A stretch of 64,000 bases of DNA from Proteocatella sp041738345 (GTDB taxonomy: Bacteria; Bacillota; Clostridia; Peptostreptococcales; Filifactoraceae): positions 39,457 to 103,456 of the forward strand of contig JBGSPX010000038.1 in NCBI GenBank assembly GCA_041738345.1, given 5' to 3'. Positions 1 to 7,671 of the stretch are shown one piece after another. The position numbers and the translations under genes were made by a program. How positions within the stretch are numbered: position 1 is the stretch's first letter; each line of letters opens with the position of its first letter. Under the pieces are notes generated by a model. It was given only the letters and a program-made list of their open reading frames with translations. It did no database searches and was not told the DNA's origin.

Positions 1-612
1 TATTTAATTGCATTAAAAGATGGTGTACTCCCAAAGGAACAGCACCATATGTATTTTGAAGTTATGTATATGAAATCAAAACACGTTACAGATTTATTAG
101 ATACATTTTTTGAGTATAGTAAATTAGAGCATCCTGATTTTCCTATTAATTTTAAAAAATGCGATTTATGTAGTGCCGTTCAGGTATATTTAGCTGAGAA
201 ATATTATGAAATAGAACTTTCGGGATTTTTTTTAGAAGTAGATATTGAATGTGGAAAAATAATATGTGAAATTGATTGCAAATTATTTTGCAGAGCGATA
301 GATAACATTTTAAATAACACTATAAAATATAACGCAAAAGGAACTGATATAAAAGTGTGTATTTTAAAAGAATTAGACTATGCAAAAATTATAATTGGAG
401 ATACTGGAACAGGTATTCCAAAGGACTTGACCGATACTATTTTTGAACCTTTTTCTACAGGGGATGAGTCAAGAGGGAAACAATATGGTTCAGGACTAGG
501 GCTTGCAATAACTCAAAAAATAATATCAGCACATCATGGTACAATTAAACTAAAATATCCTCCTAATATTGGATACAGTACTCAATTTGAAATTAAACTT
601 CCTATACACTAA
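1..612 (+). CDS. Sensor histidine kinase, C-terminal part (5' end outside window)
   Basis: The reading frame is open from the first base, so this is the end of a longer gene. The visible part holds the end of the dimerisation region and a complete HATPase domain. It has an N box (RAIDNILNNTIKYN), a G1 box (GDTGTGIP), an F-box-like IFEPFSTGDES and a G2 box (GSGLGLAI). The phospho-accepting histidine lies upstream and cannot be seen. The pattern fits a VanS-like membrane kinase that phosphorylates a response regulator, which would be encoded before position 1. An ATG at 49 is internal and is probably not the start. The stop codon lies inside a terminator-like hairpin. Confidence 0.85.
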   Translation, partial: YLIALKDGVLPKEQHHMYFEVMYMKSKHVTDLLDTFFEYSKLEHPDFPINFKKCDLCSAVQVYLAEKYYEIELSGFFLEVDIECGKIICEIDCKLFCRAIDNILNNTIKYNAKGTDIKVCILKELDYAKIIIGDTGTGIPKDLTDTIFEPFSTGDESRGKQYGSGLGLAITQKIISAHHGTIKLKYPPNIGYSTQFEIKLPIH

Positions 613-636
613 ATATGTGTATAGGATTATTTAGTT
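601..636 (+). terminator. Terminator of the kinase gene
   Basis: A 9-bp perfect stem (CCTATACAC at 601-609 with GTGTATAGG at 617-625) contains the stop codon in its loop. It is followed by an AT-rich tract ending in TTTT. The T-run is imperfect, so strength is uncertain. Confidence 0.6.
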
Positions 637-684
637 TTAAGGTATAATAAGAAGTATAGTAATTATCTAAAGGAGTACAGATTA

Positions 685-1515
685 ATGCAAAAAATATTGT
701 TATTAAGAGATTTGGAGCAAATTTCAGAACATATAGAGAATGAGATATTTAAATATATACATTGTTTTCAAACACATACTTTTGAAAGCTTTGAAAACTA
801 CAGTATATTTGGATTTGATTGGTATGATGTAAATAGTGCCGTTACTCAAACCTCTAAAGTTGTAATGTACATAGATAAAAATAATATATTTATAATTTGT
901 GATAACGAAAGAGTATTATTTTATATGAAAGCTATATTTCAAATAGAACTTTCAATTGAAAAATCATTATATCATTTTTTTACAAATCTCACGAAGAATG
1001 ATATGAATTACTTTGCAGAGTATGAAAAAGAAATAACTGAAGCTGAAGATCAAGCCCTTTCAAATTCAAGAAAAGAAGATTTAAATAGAATAGTTTCTTT
1101 TCATAAAGAATTATTAAGACTAAAGAAATATTATGAACAGCTAGATTTAATATTAGATAATATTTCTGCAAATGATAATAATTTAATAAGCAAGGAAGGG
1201 GAACGTTTGATGAATATTGTAAGTAACAGAGTACATAGATATCAATCGAATGTGTTAAATCTTAGAGACTATGTCACTCAAATGAGAGAAGCATATCAAG
1301 CACAAATTGATATAGAACAAAATGAACTTATGAAAGTATTTACATTAATCACATCTATATTTCTGCCACTGACCCTTATTGTAGGCTGGTATGGGATGAA
1401 TTTTCAAAATATGCCAGAGCTAAGTTGGAAATATGGCTATATATCAGTAATTATATTCAGTATAATCGTATCTATTTTTATGCTAATTTACTTCAGACGA
1501 AAGAAATGGTTTTAA
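685..1515 (+). CDS. corA: CorA-family divalent cation (Mg2+) transporter
   Basis: This 276-residue protein has the CorA layout: a long soluble N-terminal part with an extended helical stretch (about 100-210), then two C-terminal membrane helices (about 214-233 and 252-271). The signature GMN motif follows the first helix at residues 237-239 (WYGMNFQNMPEL). The basic tail FRRKK fits a cytoplasmic C-terminus. Known members form pentameric channels for Mg2+, and some carry Co2+ or Ni2+. Selectivity cannot be read from sequence. The ATG at 685 follows AAAGGAG at good spacing. It appears to be a single-gene unit. Confidence 0.9.
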   Translation: MQKILLLRDLEQISEHIENEIFKYIHCFQTHTFESFENYSIFGFDWYDVNSAVTQTSKVVMYIDKNNIFIICDNERVLFYMKAIFQIELSIEKSLYHFFTNLTKNDMNYFAEYEKEITEAEDQALSNSRKEDLNRIVSFHKELLRLKKYYEQLDLILDNISANDNNLISKEGERLMNIVSNRVHRYQSNVLNLRDYVTQMREAYQAQIDIEQNELMKVFTLITSIFLPLTLIVGWYGMNFQNMPELSWKYGYISVIIFSIIVSIFMLIYFRRKKWF

Positions 1516-1569
1516 TTTTTTATTTTTGGGTATATATTTTTTGATAAAATACTATTATGAAAGGGGATT

Positions 1570-1590
1570 GTTAAGTGATTTAAGCTTAAC
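1570..1590 (+). promoter_or_regulatory. Hairpin between ribosome site and start codon
   Basis: The ribosome site AAGGGGA at 1561-1567 lies 31 bases before the ATG at 1599, too far for direct use. GTTAAG (1570-1575) can pair with CTTAAC (1585-1590). Folding this 21-base segment would bring the two to about 11 bases apart. The stem is only 6 bp. Confidence 0.35.
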
Positions 1591-1598
1591 AGATACTT

Positions 1599-2399
1599 AT
1601 GAACGCACATGATATTGAGTATAAAATATTTGGAGATGATATGCAGTTTGTAGAAATTGAGCTAGATCCACGTGAGTCTGTAATAGCAGAAGCGGGCGCA
1701 ATGCTTTATATGGATAATGGAATTGATATGGAATCTATATTTGGCGACGGAAGTGAAACAGCATCATCTTCTTCTGGTGGTTTTATGGACAAACTTGTAG
1801 GGGCAGGGAAACGAATGCTTACAGGTGAAAGTTTATTTATGACTCAATTTACAAACCTTGGAAATGATAAAAAGAAAGTTTCGTTTTCTGCTCCATATCC
1901 AGGGAAAATAATACCTATAAATTTATCAGATTATGGTGGAAAGTTAATTGCTCAAAAAGATGCCTATCTTTGTTCGGCAAAAGGAATAGCTATAGGACTT
2001 GAATTTCAAAAGCGAATTGGAGTAGGCTTTTTCGGAGGAGAAGGCTTTATAATGCAAAAACTTGAAGGTGATGGTGTAGCATTTGTTCATGCGGGTGGAA
2101 CTATAATTGAAAGAGAACTTCAAGCTGGAGAAATACTTAAACTTGATACGGGCTGTCTTGTTGCATTTACGCCAACTGTTCATTATGATATAGAAATGGT
2201 AAAGGGCATAAAAAGTGCTATATTTGGAGGAGAAGGATTATTTTTAGCTACGCTTAGAGGTCCAGGTAAAGTATGGATTCAATCACTTCCTTTTAGTAGA
2301 TTAGCTGATAGAATCCTTTCTAATGCTAGATTTGCAGGTGGAAAATCAAATGATGAGAGTGTTTTTGGAGGAATAGGAAATATTTTTGAAAAACTATAA
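1599..2399 (+). CDS. AIM24 / TIGR00266 family protein
   Basis: This 266-residue glycine-rich, beta-strand-rich protein matches the AIM24 (TIGR00266) family. Family-like features include an early ESVIAEAGAMLYMDNGI segment and later repeats such as FFGGEGFIMQKLEGDG and FGGEGLFLATLRGPGKVW. The family is widespread and its bacterial role is not well defined. The eukaryotic relative is a mitochondrial inner-membrane protein. No signal peptide or membrane helix is visible. The gene is a single unit with its own terminator and an unusual leader, described separately. Confidence 0.8.
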   Translation: MNAHDIEYKIFGDDMQFVEIELDPRESVIAEAGAMLYMDNGIDMESIFGDGSETASSSSGGFMDKLVGAGKRMLTGESLFMTQFTNLGNDKKKVSFSAPYPGKIIPINLSDYGGKLIAQKDAYLCSAKGIAIGLEFQKRIGVGFFGGEGFIMQKLEGDGVAFVHAGGTIIERELQAGEILKLDTGCLVAFTPTVHYDIEMVKGIKSAIFGGEGLFLATLRGPGKVWIQSLPFSRLADRILSNARFAGGKSNDESVFGGIGNIFEKL

Positions 2400-2432
2400 T
2401 CAACATTCTATTTATAAAAAATATAAATATTT

Positions 2433-2471
2433 ACCTTCTGTGATGATTTTAATTATTACAGAAGGTTTTTT
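2433..2471 (+). terminator. Terminator between convergent genes
   Basis: A 9-bp perfect stem (ACCTTCTGT 2433-2441 with ACAGAAGGT 2458-2466) is followed by TTTTTTG. It ends the upstream + strand gene and abuts the 3' end of the convergent regulator gene. Confidence 0.8.
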
Positions 2472-2472
2472 G

Positions 2473-2811
2473 TTATTTTTTTGAAACATAATAGTCTTCT
2501 CCCCAAATACACATCGTTTTAAGTATAGGCATTATACTTTCACCAAGTTCAGTTAAAGTGTATTCAACTTTAGGCGGAACTTGAGGATATACTTTTCTAC
2601 TAACCAAGTCGTCAGATTCAAGTTCACGAAGCTGTTGGGTTAACATTTTCTGAGTTATTTGTGGTAATATTTTTTTTAGTTCATTAAATCTTAGAATTCC
2701 ATTATTTCCAAGGTGCCATATTATAAGCGGTTTCCACTTTCCGCCTATTAAGTCTATAGTTATTTCAAAAGTACACATATAATTTTTATTTTTAAATTCT
2801 ATATTATCCAT
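2473..2811 (-). CDS. HxlR-family winged-helix transcriptional regulator
   Basis: This 112-residue protein is a single HxlR/MarR-like winged helix. The family hallmark IDLIGGKWKPLIIWHL is at about residues 19-34, and Cys13 precedes it, a position often used for redox or electrophile sensing. The recognition region is LPQITQKMLTQQLRELESDDLV and the wing is VEYTLTELG. It is divergent from the flavoprotein at 2950, the common arrangement for HxlR regulators of oxidoreductases. Its own upstream region contains an 8-bp-arm palindrome that is a likely operator. The ribosome site AAAGGA is about 15 bases from the ATG, which is long. Confidence 0.88.
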   Translation of the reverse strand: MDNIEFKNKNYMCTFEITIDLIGGKWKPLIIWHLGNNGILRFNELKKILPQITQKMLTQQLRELESDDLVSRKVYPQVPPKVEYTLTELGESIMPILKTMCIWGEDYYVSKK

Positions 2812-2837
2812 ATAATTACATATTTATCCTTTCTTTA

Positions 2838-2859
2838 ATAGTATCTTTTTGGATACTAT
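2838..2859. promoter_or_regulatory. Palindromic candidate operator for the HxlR regulator
   Basis: ATAGTATC (2838-2845) and GATACTAT (2852-2859) form a perfect inverted repeat around TTTTTG in the divergent intergenic region. The GTATC/GATAC core resembles sites described for HxlR-type regulators. Confidence 0.6.
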
Positions 2860-2878
2860 AGCACGAAAATGTGCCTAC

Positions 2879-2913
2879 TTGCTATTTTGAAACTTAATTT
2901 CTATAATAGTATC
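2879..2913 (+). promoter_or_regulatory. Promoter of the flavoprotein gene with an overlapping half-site
   Basis: TTGCTA (2879-2884) and TATAAT (2902-2907) are separated by 17 bp, a good sigma-A-type promoter. A further copy of ATAGTATC (2906-2913) overlaps the -10 box. Repressor bound there would block transcription. Confidence 0.6.
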
Positions 2914-2949
2914 ATGAATTATAAAAAATATCAATAAAGGAGATTGTAT

Positions 2950-3570
2950 ATGAAAGTAATTGCATTTAACGGAAGTCCTAAAAAAAATGGAAACACATAT
3001 CAAGCAATAAGGATGGTAGCGGATGAGCTTGAAAAAGAAGGTATTGAAATAGAGATAGTTCATGTTGGAGATAAGCTTATAAGAGGTTGTCTTGGATGTG
3101 GAGCCTGTTCAAGGAATAACGATGAAAGGTGTATAATAGGGGATGATATAGTAAATGAAAGTATTCAAAAAATAAAACAAGCTGATGGAATAATAATTGG
3201 TTCACCAGTACATTTTTCAGGAATAGCCGGTACGATGAAGTCTTTTCTAGATAGAGTATTTTATATATCAAAAAATGATATTTTAAGACATAAAGTAGGG
3301 GTATCTGTAGTTGCGGTAAGACGTTCAGGTGGAGTAACCACATTTAATCAACTTAATAATTATATAAATTACGCTGAAATGATTATGCCAAGCACAAATT
3401 ATTGGAATGTTATTCATGGAACTCTTCCAGGAGAGGTTTCTCAAGATGAAGAAGGAACTCAGATAATGAGAGTATTGGGTAAAAATATGGCATGGTTATT
3501 AAAATCACTTGAAAATAGTAGTGAAAGCCCAGAAAAAGAAAATAAAAAATTTACGAGTTTTATAAGATAA
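2950..3570 (+). CDS. Flavodoxin-fold NAD(P)H-dependent FMN reductase
   Basis: The 206-residue product begins MKVIAFNGSPKKNGNT, the phosphate-binding loop of NADPH-dependent FMN reductases and iron-sulfur flavoproteins. A CLGCGAC cysteine cluster follows at about residue 48; GSPVHFSGIAGTMKSFLDR is the second flavin loop. The cysteines match the iron-sulfur flavoprotein or multimeric flavodoxin group, so an electron-transfer or detoxifying reductase role is likely. The ATG at 2950 is preferred over a TTG at 2944 because AAAGGAG at 2936-2942 is correctly spaced. It is probably controlled by the divergent HxlR protein. Confidence 0.85.
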   Translation: MKVIAFNGSPKKNGNTYQAIRMVADELEKEGIEIEIVHVGDKLIRGCLGCGACSRNNDERCIIGDDIVNESIQKIKQADGIIIGSPVHFSGIAGTMKSFLDRVFYISKNDILRHKVGVSVVAVRRSGGVTTFNQLNNYINYAEMIMPSTNYWNVIHGTLPGEVSQDEEGTQIMRVLGKNMAWLLKSLENSSESPEKENKKFTSFIR

Positions 3571-3611
3571 CATTTTTTTAAAAACTTCAAAAAAATTTAA
3601 GGAGAGTACAG

Positions 3612-3899
3612 ATGATAAAAGTGGTTGCAAGAAATTATGCAAAAGAAGATAAATTATCAGAAATTCTAAAAATGTATAAAGAACTAGTAGATATTACTAG
3701 AAAAGAAGACGGCTGTATTAAATATGAACTTTATCAAGACATAGAAAATCCTTGTATAATAACAATGATTGAAGAATGGGAAACAAAATCTTCATTGGAA
3801 GCGCATTTGAAGTCAGAACACTTCCTTAGAATAGTTCCTAAAATAAAGCCTTTTATGTCAAAAACTACAGATATGAATATTTATACTAACATATTGTAG
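3612..3899 (+). CDS. Antibiotic biosynthesis monooxygenase-domain protein (YgiN-like)
   Basis: This 95-residue protein is one ABM (dimeric alpha/beta barrel) domain. Typical features are KVVARNYAKEDKLSEILKMYKEL, the conserved DGCIKYELYQDIENP strand-turn and MIEEWETKSSLEAHLKSEHF. Relatives include quinol monooxygenases. It starts 41 bases after the flavoprotein gene with a strong AAGGAG site, so the two are probably co-transcribed in a quinone or electrophile detoxification unit under the HxlR regulator. The substrate cannot be inferred. Confidence 0.8.
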   Translation: MIKVVARNYAKEDKLSEILKMYKELVDITRKEDGCIKYELYQDIENPCIITMIEEWETKSSLEAHLKSEHFLRIVPKIKPFMSKTTDMNIYTNIL

Positions 3900-3907
3900 T
3901 CAGAGTA

Positions 3908-4513
3908 TTACCATTTAACAAATCTATATATTAGAATTCGTTCATCGATATTGAAATTAAACTCTTTGAGTTTAATTTCAATATATAAGTCAAAAAAAGG
4001 ATTATTGTACATAGTTTCAATATAATCATTTTGAGGGTAATACAATATGATTTTAATGTCTCTTTGCTTTTCAAAAAATGATTCTGTTATATTATTTAAT
4101 ACATTTTCGAAAATTTTAGCAGAAAATGGATTGAAAAAATAAAAAATATTATCATCTTCAGAAATTATATATTCCTGTGCTAAAATATTAAAAAAGTTGA
4201 TTTTTGTAGATTCCTCAGAAACAGTGTATGTATTTTTATTTACTATACATATATCGAACAAATCTTTATCAAATTCAACTCCAACTGTGTTACATTTTGT
4301 CATGTAATTAAGGAAGAATGAAACTCTGCCTTTTCCACATCCAAAATCTACGACAATATCATTATTACCAATATCAATGTAATTTAAAATCTCATTCAAA
4401 TTAACATAAGAAGTAGCTTGATAAGGGTGGTATTCCTTTATACTTTCATCCCATTCTTTTTCTCCTGTTGTATTTATATGTAAAAATCTATCAAATTCTA
4501 TATTTTTCTCCAT
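3908..4513 (-). CDS. Class I SAM-dependent methyltransferase
   Basis: This 201-residue protein has SAM-binding motif I VVDFGCGKGRVSFFL at about residues 54-68, an acidic strand-2 end in VGVEFD, and FYFFNPFS in the motif IV position. The substrate is unknown. The ATG at 4513 follows GAGG at normal spacing. The gene converges on the ABM protein gene with only 8 bases between stops. Its 3' part contains a perfect 17-bp inverted repeat inside the coding sequence. Confidence 0.8.
   Translation of the reverse strand: MEKNIEFDRFLHINTTGEKEWDESIKEYHPYQATSYVNLNEILNYIDIGNNDIVVDFGCGKGRVSFFLNYMTKCNTVGVEFDKDLFDICIVNKNTYTVSEESTKINFFNILAQEYIISEDDNIFYFFNPFSAKIFENVLNNITESFFEKQRDIKIILYYPQNDYIETMYNNPFFDLYIEIKLKEFNFNIDERILIYRFVKW
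3948..3984. repeat. Perfect 17-bp hairpin inside a coding region
   Basis: ATATTGAAATTAAACTC (3948-3964) and its exact reverse complement (3968-3984) are separated by only TTT. It lies in the last quarter of the methyltransferase gene. Neither strand shows an immediate T-run, so it is not a standard terminator. Confidence 0.85.
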
Positions 4514-4659
4514 ATTTTCCTCACTTTAAATAAACTTAGATTAAACTATACCATATTTTAAATGTATTTAAAATATATTATCAAAAAATAAAACTTGCAA
4601 ATAAAAAGCATATATTGTATCCTATAATAGATTAATTAACTATTACAGGGGGAACTAAA

Positions 4660-5289
4660 ATGAAAAAATTTAAACAAATCGTATCAATTATTATGGTGTC
4701 CGTATTAATGCTTAGCCTTACAGGGTGCGGAGAGGTTGAAAAAGCTAAAAAAAGTGTAGAAGAAATACTTGTGGCTTTTGAAACAGTGAATATGGAAGAA
4801 ATAAACACCTATATGGGAGATGATGAATTAACTGGAATGGGTATGTTTACCGATGATTCAAAAGAACAAGAAATCCTTACACTTATGTTTTCAAAATTAA
4901 GTCACAAAATTATTTCTGCTGAAGAAGCTGATGAAAATACTATTGTTGTAAAAACAGAGATTACTACGATAGACATGGCAGCGGTTTTTCAGGAATTTAT
5001 GCAAGAAGCAATGAAAATGGCTTTTGATGGGGCATTTTCAGGAACAAGTCTTTCTGAAGAAGAATACAATGCTAAAATTGAAGCTAAATTATTTGAAATA
5101 TTAAAAAGAGAAGATATAAAAACGGTTACAAATACTGTAGATGTAAAATATGTTAAAACTGATGGTAAATGGGATGTTCAAACAGACGATAAGTTATTAG
5201 ATGCTATATTTGGAGGATTAATAACTTTTACGAATTCATTTGCTGAAGGATTAGACGAGCTTAATGATGATCTTAATACTGAAAACTAA
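4660..5289 (+). CDS. Secreted lipoprotein of unknown function
   Basis: The N-terminus has lysines, a hydrophobic stretch and the lipobox LTGC with Cys23 as the predicted lipidated residue, so this 209-residue protein should be anchored on the outer face of the membrane. The mature part is acidic and methionine-rich, and resembles small DUF4878/DUF5105-type lipoproteins with a cystatin-like fold, although that assignment is tentative. AGGGGG precedes the ATG. A TATAAT lies at 4623-4628. It is a single-gene unit with its own terminator. Confidence 0.75.
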   Translation: MKKFKQIVSIIMVSVLMLSLTGCGEVEKAKKSVEEILVAFETVNMEEINTYMGDDELTGMGMFTDDSKEQEILTLMFSKLSHKIISAEEADENTIVVKTEITTIDMAAVFQEFMQEAMKMAFDGAFSGTSLSEEEYNAKIEAKLFEILKREDIKTVTNTVDVKYVKTDGKWDVQTDDKLLDAIFGGLITFTNSFAEGLDELNDDLNTEN

Positions 5290-5299
5290 ATATAAAGAC

Positions 5300-5334
5300 A
5301 AAAAATCTCTGACATAATAGTTAGGGATTTTTTT
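5300..5334 (+). terminator. Terminator of the lipoprotein gene
   Basis: A 13-bp stem including two G-T wobbles (5300-5312 with 5321-5333) encloses an 8-base loop. The 3' arm ends in a T-run. Confidence 0.75.
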
Positions 5335-5350
5335 AATAAAGAGGTTAATT

Positions 5351-6223
5351 ATGCACTATAAATCATATAAATCTATTCTATCTTCTAAAAATGGAATGAA
5401 TATATATAGGGGCTGTACTCATGGATGTATATATTGTGATAGCAGAAGCAATTGCTATCAGATGGATCATAATTTTGAAGATATTGAAGTGAAATTTGAT
5501 GCTCCTATTATGTTGGAGTCTGAACTTAAGAAGAAGCGAAAAAAAGCTATGATTGGCACGGGATATATGAGTGATCCTTATATCCATTTAGAAACCAATC
5601 TTCAATATACTAAAAAATGTTTGGAAATTATTGAAAAATATAGTTTTGGATTAGCTATTCAAACCAAGTCAAATAGAATATTACGGGATTTGGATTTATT
5701 AAAAAAAATAAATGAAAAAAGCAAATGTGTAGTTTTAACTACGATGACCACATTTGATGAAAATTTATGTGAAATTCTAGAACCAAATGTTTCAACTACA
5801 AAAGAACGTTTTGAAATGCTTTTAGATATGAAAGCTAATAAAATTCCTACAGTAGTGTGGTTTTCTCCATTCTTACCATGGATAAATGATAATCGTAAAA
5901 ATATAGAAGGTTTATTAAAATATTGTATTGAAGCTGAAGTAAAAGGAATTATTTTTTTTGGAATAGGACTTACGTTAAGAGAGGGGAACCGAGAGTATTT
6001 TTATAGTAAACTTGATGAACATTTCCCTGGTCTAAAACAGAAATACATTGATACTTATGGAAATTCATATGAATGCATAAGTCCAAATAGTGATGAATTA
6101 TCAGATTTAATAAAAAAGACTTGTCAATCAAATAATATAATGTATAATCCAAATGATATATTTTCTTACTTAAGAGAATATGAAGACAAGTCTTTATTAA
6201 ATCAACTTAGTTTTTTTGATTAA
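5351..6223 (+). CDS. SPL-family radical SAM protein
   Basis: This 290-residue protein has a radical SAM cluster motif CTHGCIYC (Cys22, Cys26, Cys29) after the NIYRGC lead-in seen in spore photoproduct lyase-like (SplB/Rv2578c) proteins. GTGYMSDPYIHLE and LAIQTKSNRILRDLDLL follow as in that group. Such enzymes cleave SAM to a radical for DNA-lesion repair or unknown chemistry. It is shorter than true SplB, so photoproduct repair is not assured. Its 3' end overlaps the end of the convergent coiled-coil gene by 17 bases. Confidence 0.8.
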   Translation: MHYKSYKSILSSKNGMNIYRGCTHGCIYCDSRSNCYQMDHNFEDIEVKFDAPIMLESELKKKRKKAMIGTGYMSDPYIHLETNLQYTKKCLEIIEKYSFGLAIQTKSNRILRDLDLLKKINEKSKCVVLTTMTTFDENLCEILEPNVSTTKERFEMLLDMKANKIPTVVWFSPFLPWINDNRKNIEGLLKYCIEAEVKGIIFFGIGLTLREGNREYFYSKLDEHFPGLKQKYIDTYGNSYECISPNSDELSDLIKKTCQSNNIMYNPNDIFSYLREYEDKSLLNQLSFFD

Positions 6224-7154
6224 CTTTAATTTTTTCATTTTCAAGCTTGAGTTCTAAAATCTGTTGTTGAAGATTTTGATTCTCAAGCTTTATTTTATTT
6301 ATTTCGTCATTATGTTTTTGATTTGATATCTCTATTTTAGAAATATATTCATTTGCCAGCTCATTTTTTGATTCTAATAATTTTGAGATTTCAAGCTGTT
6401 TTTCTCTTTCAAATGATAATATCGTTTTTTCTTTTTCAAATTCAAGTTGTTCTTTTTGTTTTTTTAATTCATCATCTTTTAATTTTAAAGCATTTTCTTT
6501 ATCAGAAATTATAAGTTTTAATTTTTCCATTTCTGATTTTATATTCTCTAAAGAAGATAACTCCTCCCTCAATAAAGATAGCTCTTTTTTTAGTTGATTG
6601 GACTCCTCCCTCAATGCAGCAATTTTTTCATTTTTTTCAATACAATTTTGTTCTAGGTTTTTATTTAACAGCGTTTTATCTTCAAGTGAAGTTGTATATT
6701 CTTTAGTTTTATTTTCTAATATTTTTTCAAGTTCTTTTATTAAAGCTTCTTTTTCTTCGAATTCTGTTTTTGATTTTTTTGAAGATTTTTTTAAATCATC
6801 ATAATCTTTTTCAATAAGTTCAAATTTATCTTGTAGATTTTGAATTATTTTCTCTTTTGATTCAAGTAATCTATCATAGCTTGATTTTATTCTTTCCTCG
6901 GTATCTTCATTTAGCGATAGGGAAGTAAGATAAAGTTCCTGTAATTTATTTATATACATTTGAAAACTTTCTATTTCAAGTTTTCTATCAACTATTACAT
7001 GCTTACTCTTTTCTGTTTCGTAAAGATTTACCAGTGCAGATAAACATTGTCCTTGATTTCCAAACTCTTCGGTTGCTATACTTTTAAATTTATCAAAGGT
7101 AGTTTCATCTATTCTTAAACTTCTTACTTTTAGCTCTTTTTGATCATTTTCCAT
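6207..7154 (-). CDS. Ribbon-helix-helix DNA-binding protein with long coiled coil
   Basis: The 315-residue product has an N-terminal segment, VRSLRIDETTFDKFKSIA at about residues 9-26, resembling a ribbon-helix-helix domain. Nearly everything from residue 60 to the end is a charged heptad coiled coil rich in Glu, Lys and Leu. DNA-binding head plus long coiled coil is reminiscent of plasmid KfrA-like proteins, but no specific family is recognised. The ATG at 7154 follows AAAAAGGAG, so the upstream TTG at 7172 is not used. A perfect 22-bp inverted repeat sits just upstream and is the likely autoregulatory site. Confidence 0.75.
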   Translation of the reverse strand: MENDQKELKVRSLRIDETTFDKFKSIATEEFGNQGQCLSALVNLYETEKSKHVIVDRKLEIESFQMYINKLQELYLTSLSLNEDTEERIKSSYDRLLESKEKIIQNLQDKFELIEKDYDDLKKSSKKSKTEFEEKEALIKELEKILENKTKEYTTSLEDKTLLNKNLEQNCIEKNEKIAALREESNQLKKELSLLREELSSLENIKSEMEKLKLIISDKENALKLKDDELKKQKEQLEFEKEKTILSFEREKQLEISKLLESKNELANEYISKIEISNQKHNDEINKIKLENQNLQQQILELKLENEKIKVNQKN

Positions 7155-7180
7155 AAAAATCTCCTTTTTCAATGCGTTTT

Positions 7181-7236
7181 ATTGTATTACGTAATAATTA
7201 CATAAATATTACTTTGTAATTATTACGTAATACAAT
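7181..7236. promoter_or_regulatory. Perfect 22-bp inverted repeat, likely operator
   Basis: Positions 7181-7202 and 7215-7236 are exact reverse complements around a 12-base spacer. Each arm contains its own 12-bp palindrome TATTACGTAATA (7185-7196 and 7221-7232), with centres 36 bp apart. A further TATTAC half-site lies at 7207-7212. Ribbon-helix-helix dimers bind such short repeated palindromes. Confidence 0.75.
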
Positions 7237-7567
7237 TATAATATATAGTGAGAAAAATAGCAATATGCTTCAAAATCAATCATAAATAGCTGTTTTTGTT
7301 ATATTTCCTATCAACTATGCGCAAAATGTGTCTTTAGCGAATAGTTTAGCATTAAGAAGTTGTGTCTTGTAACGATTGTAATTAAAGGGTTACAGCTTAT
7401 TTTGTCAATATTATACACTTGCTGTTTATAAATATAGTAGTATGCAGATAAAATCGATTTAACGTTAGCGCAAGGATATTAAGCCCATTTTATTTTTATT
7501 AAATCTGATATTTTCAGATTATTTTACTTATAAAAAAGGGGAGGATTGAAAAATAAAAATAAGAAAA
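7237..7567. other. Gene-free stretch with a promoter-like signal
   Basis: No convincing gene is present. On the + strand, TTGTCA (7402-7407) and TTTATA (7425-7430) are 17 bp apart. About 70 bases further on is a 7-bp hairpin AATCTGA/TCAGATT (7502-7520) followed by ATTTTAC. This could be a short non-coding RNA unit. A purine-rich GGGGAGG at 7538-7544 is not followed by a well-spaced start. Confidence 0.35.
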
Positions 7568-7623
7568 GCAAAAGACGCTCAAGGTTACTTAACTTAGGGA
7601 TTAGTAACTGAAGCGTCTTTTGC
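7545..7623 (-). terminator. Terminator of the small zinc-ribbon gene
   Basis: Read leftward, a 12-bp perfect stem (7612-7623 with 7568-7579) plus an inner 6-bp stem (AGTAAC/GTTACT) is followed by a long T-rich tract below 7568. Confidence 0.7.
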
Positions 7624-7671
7624 AAATGAAAGTATATGGACATCAAGAAAAAGGGTGATTACAATATTATT

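Noticed and set aside
7546..7611. A 21-codon basic peptide starting TTG after GGGGAGG
   Set aside because: The ribosome site is only one base from the start, and the frame runs into the terminator stem of the opposite gene.
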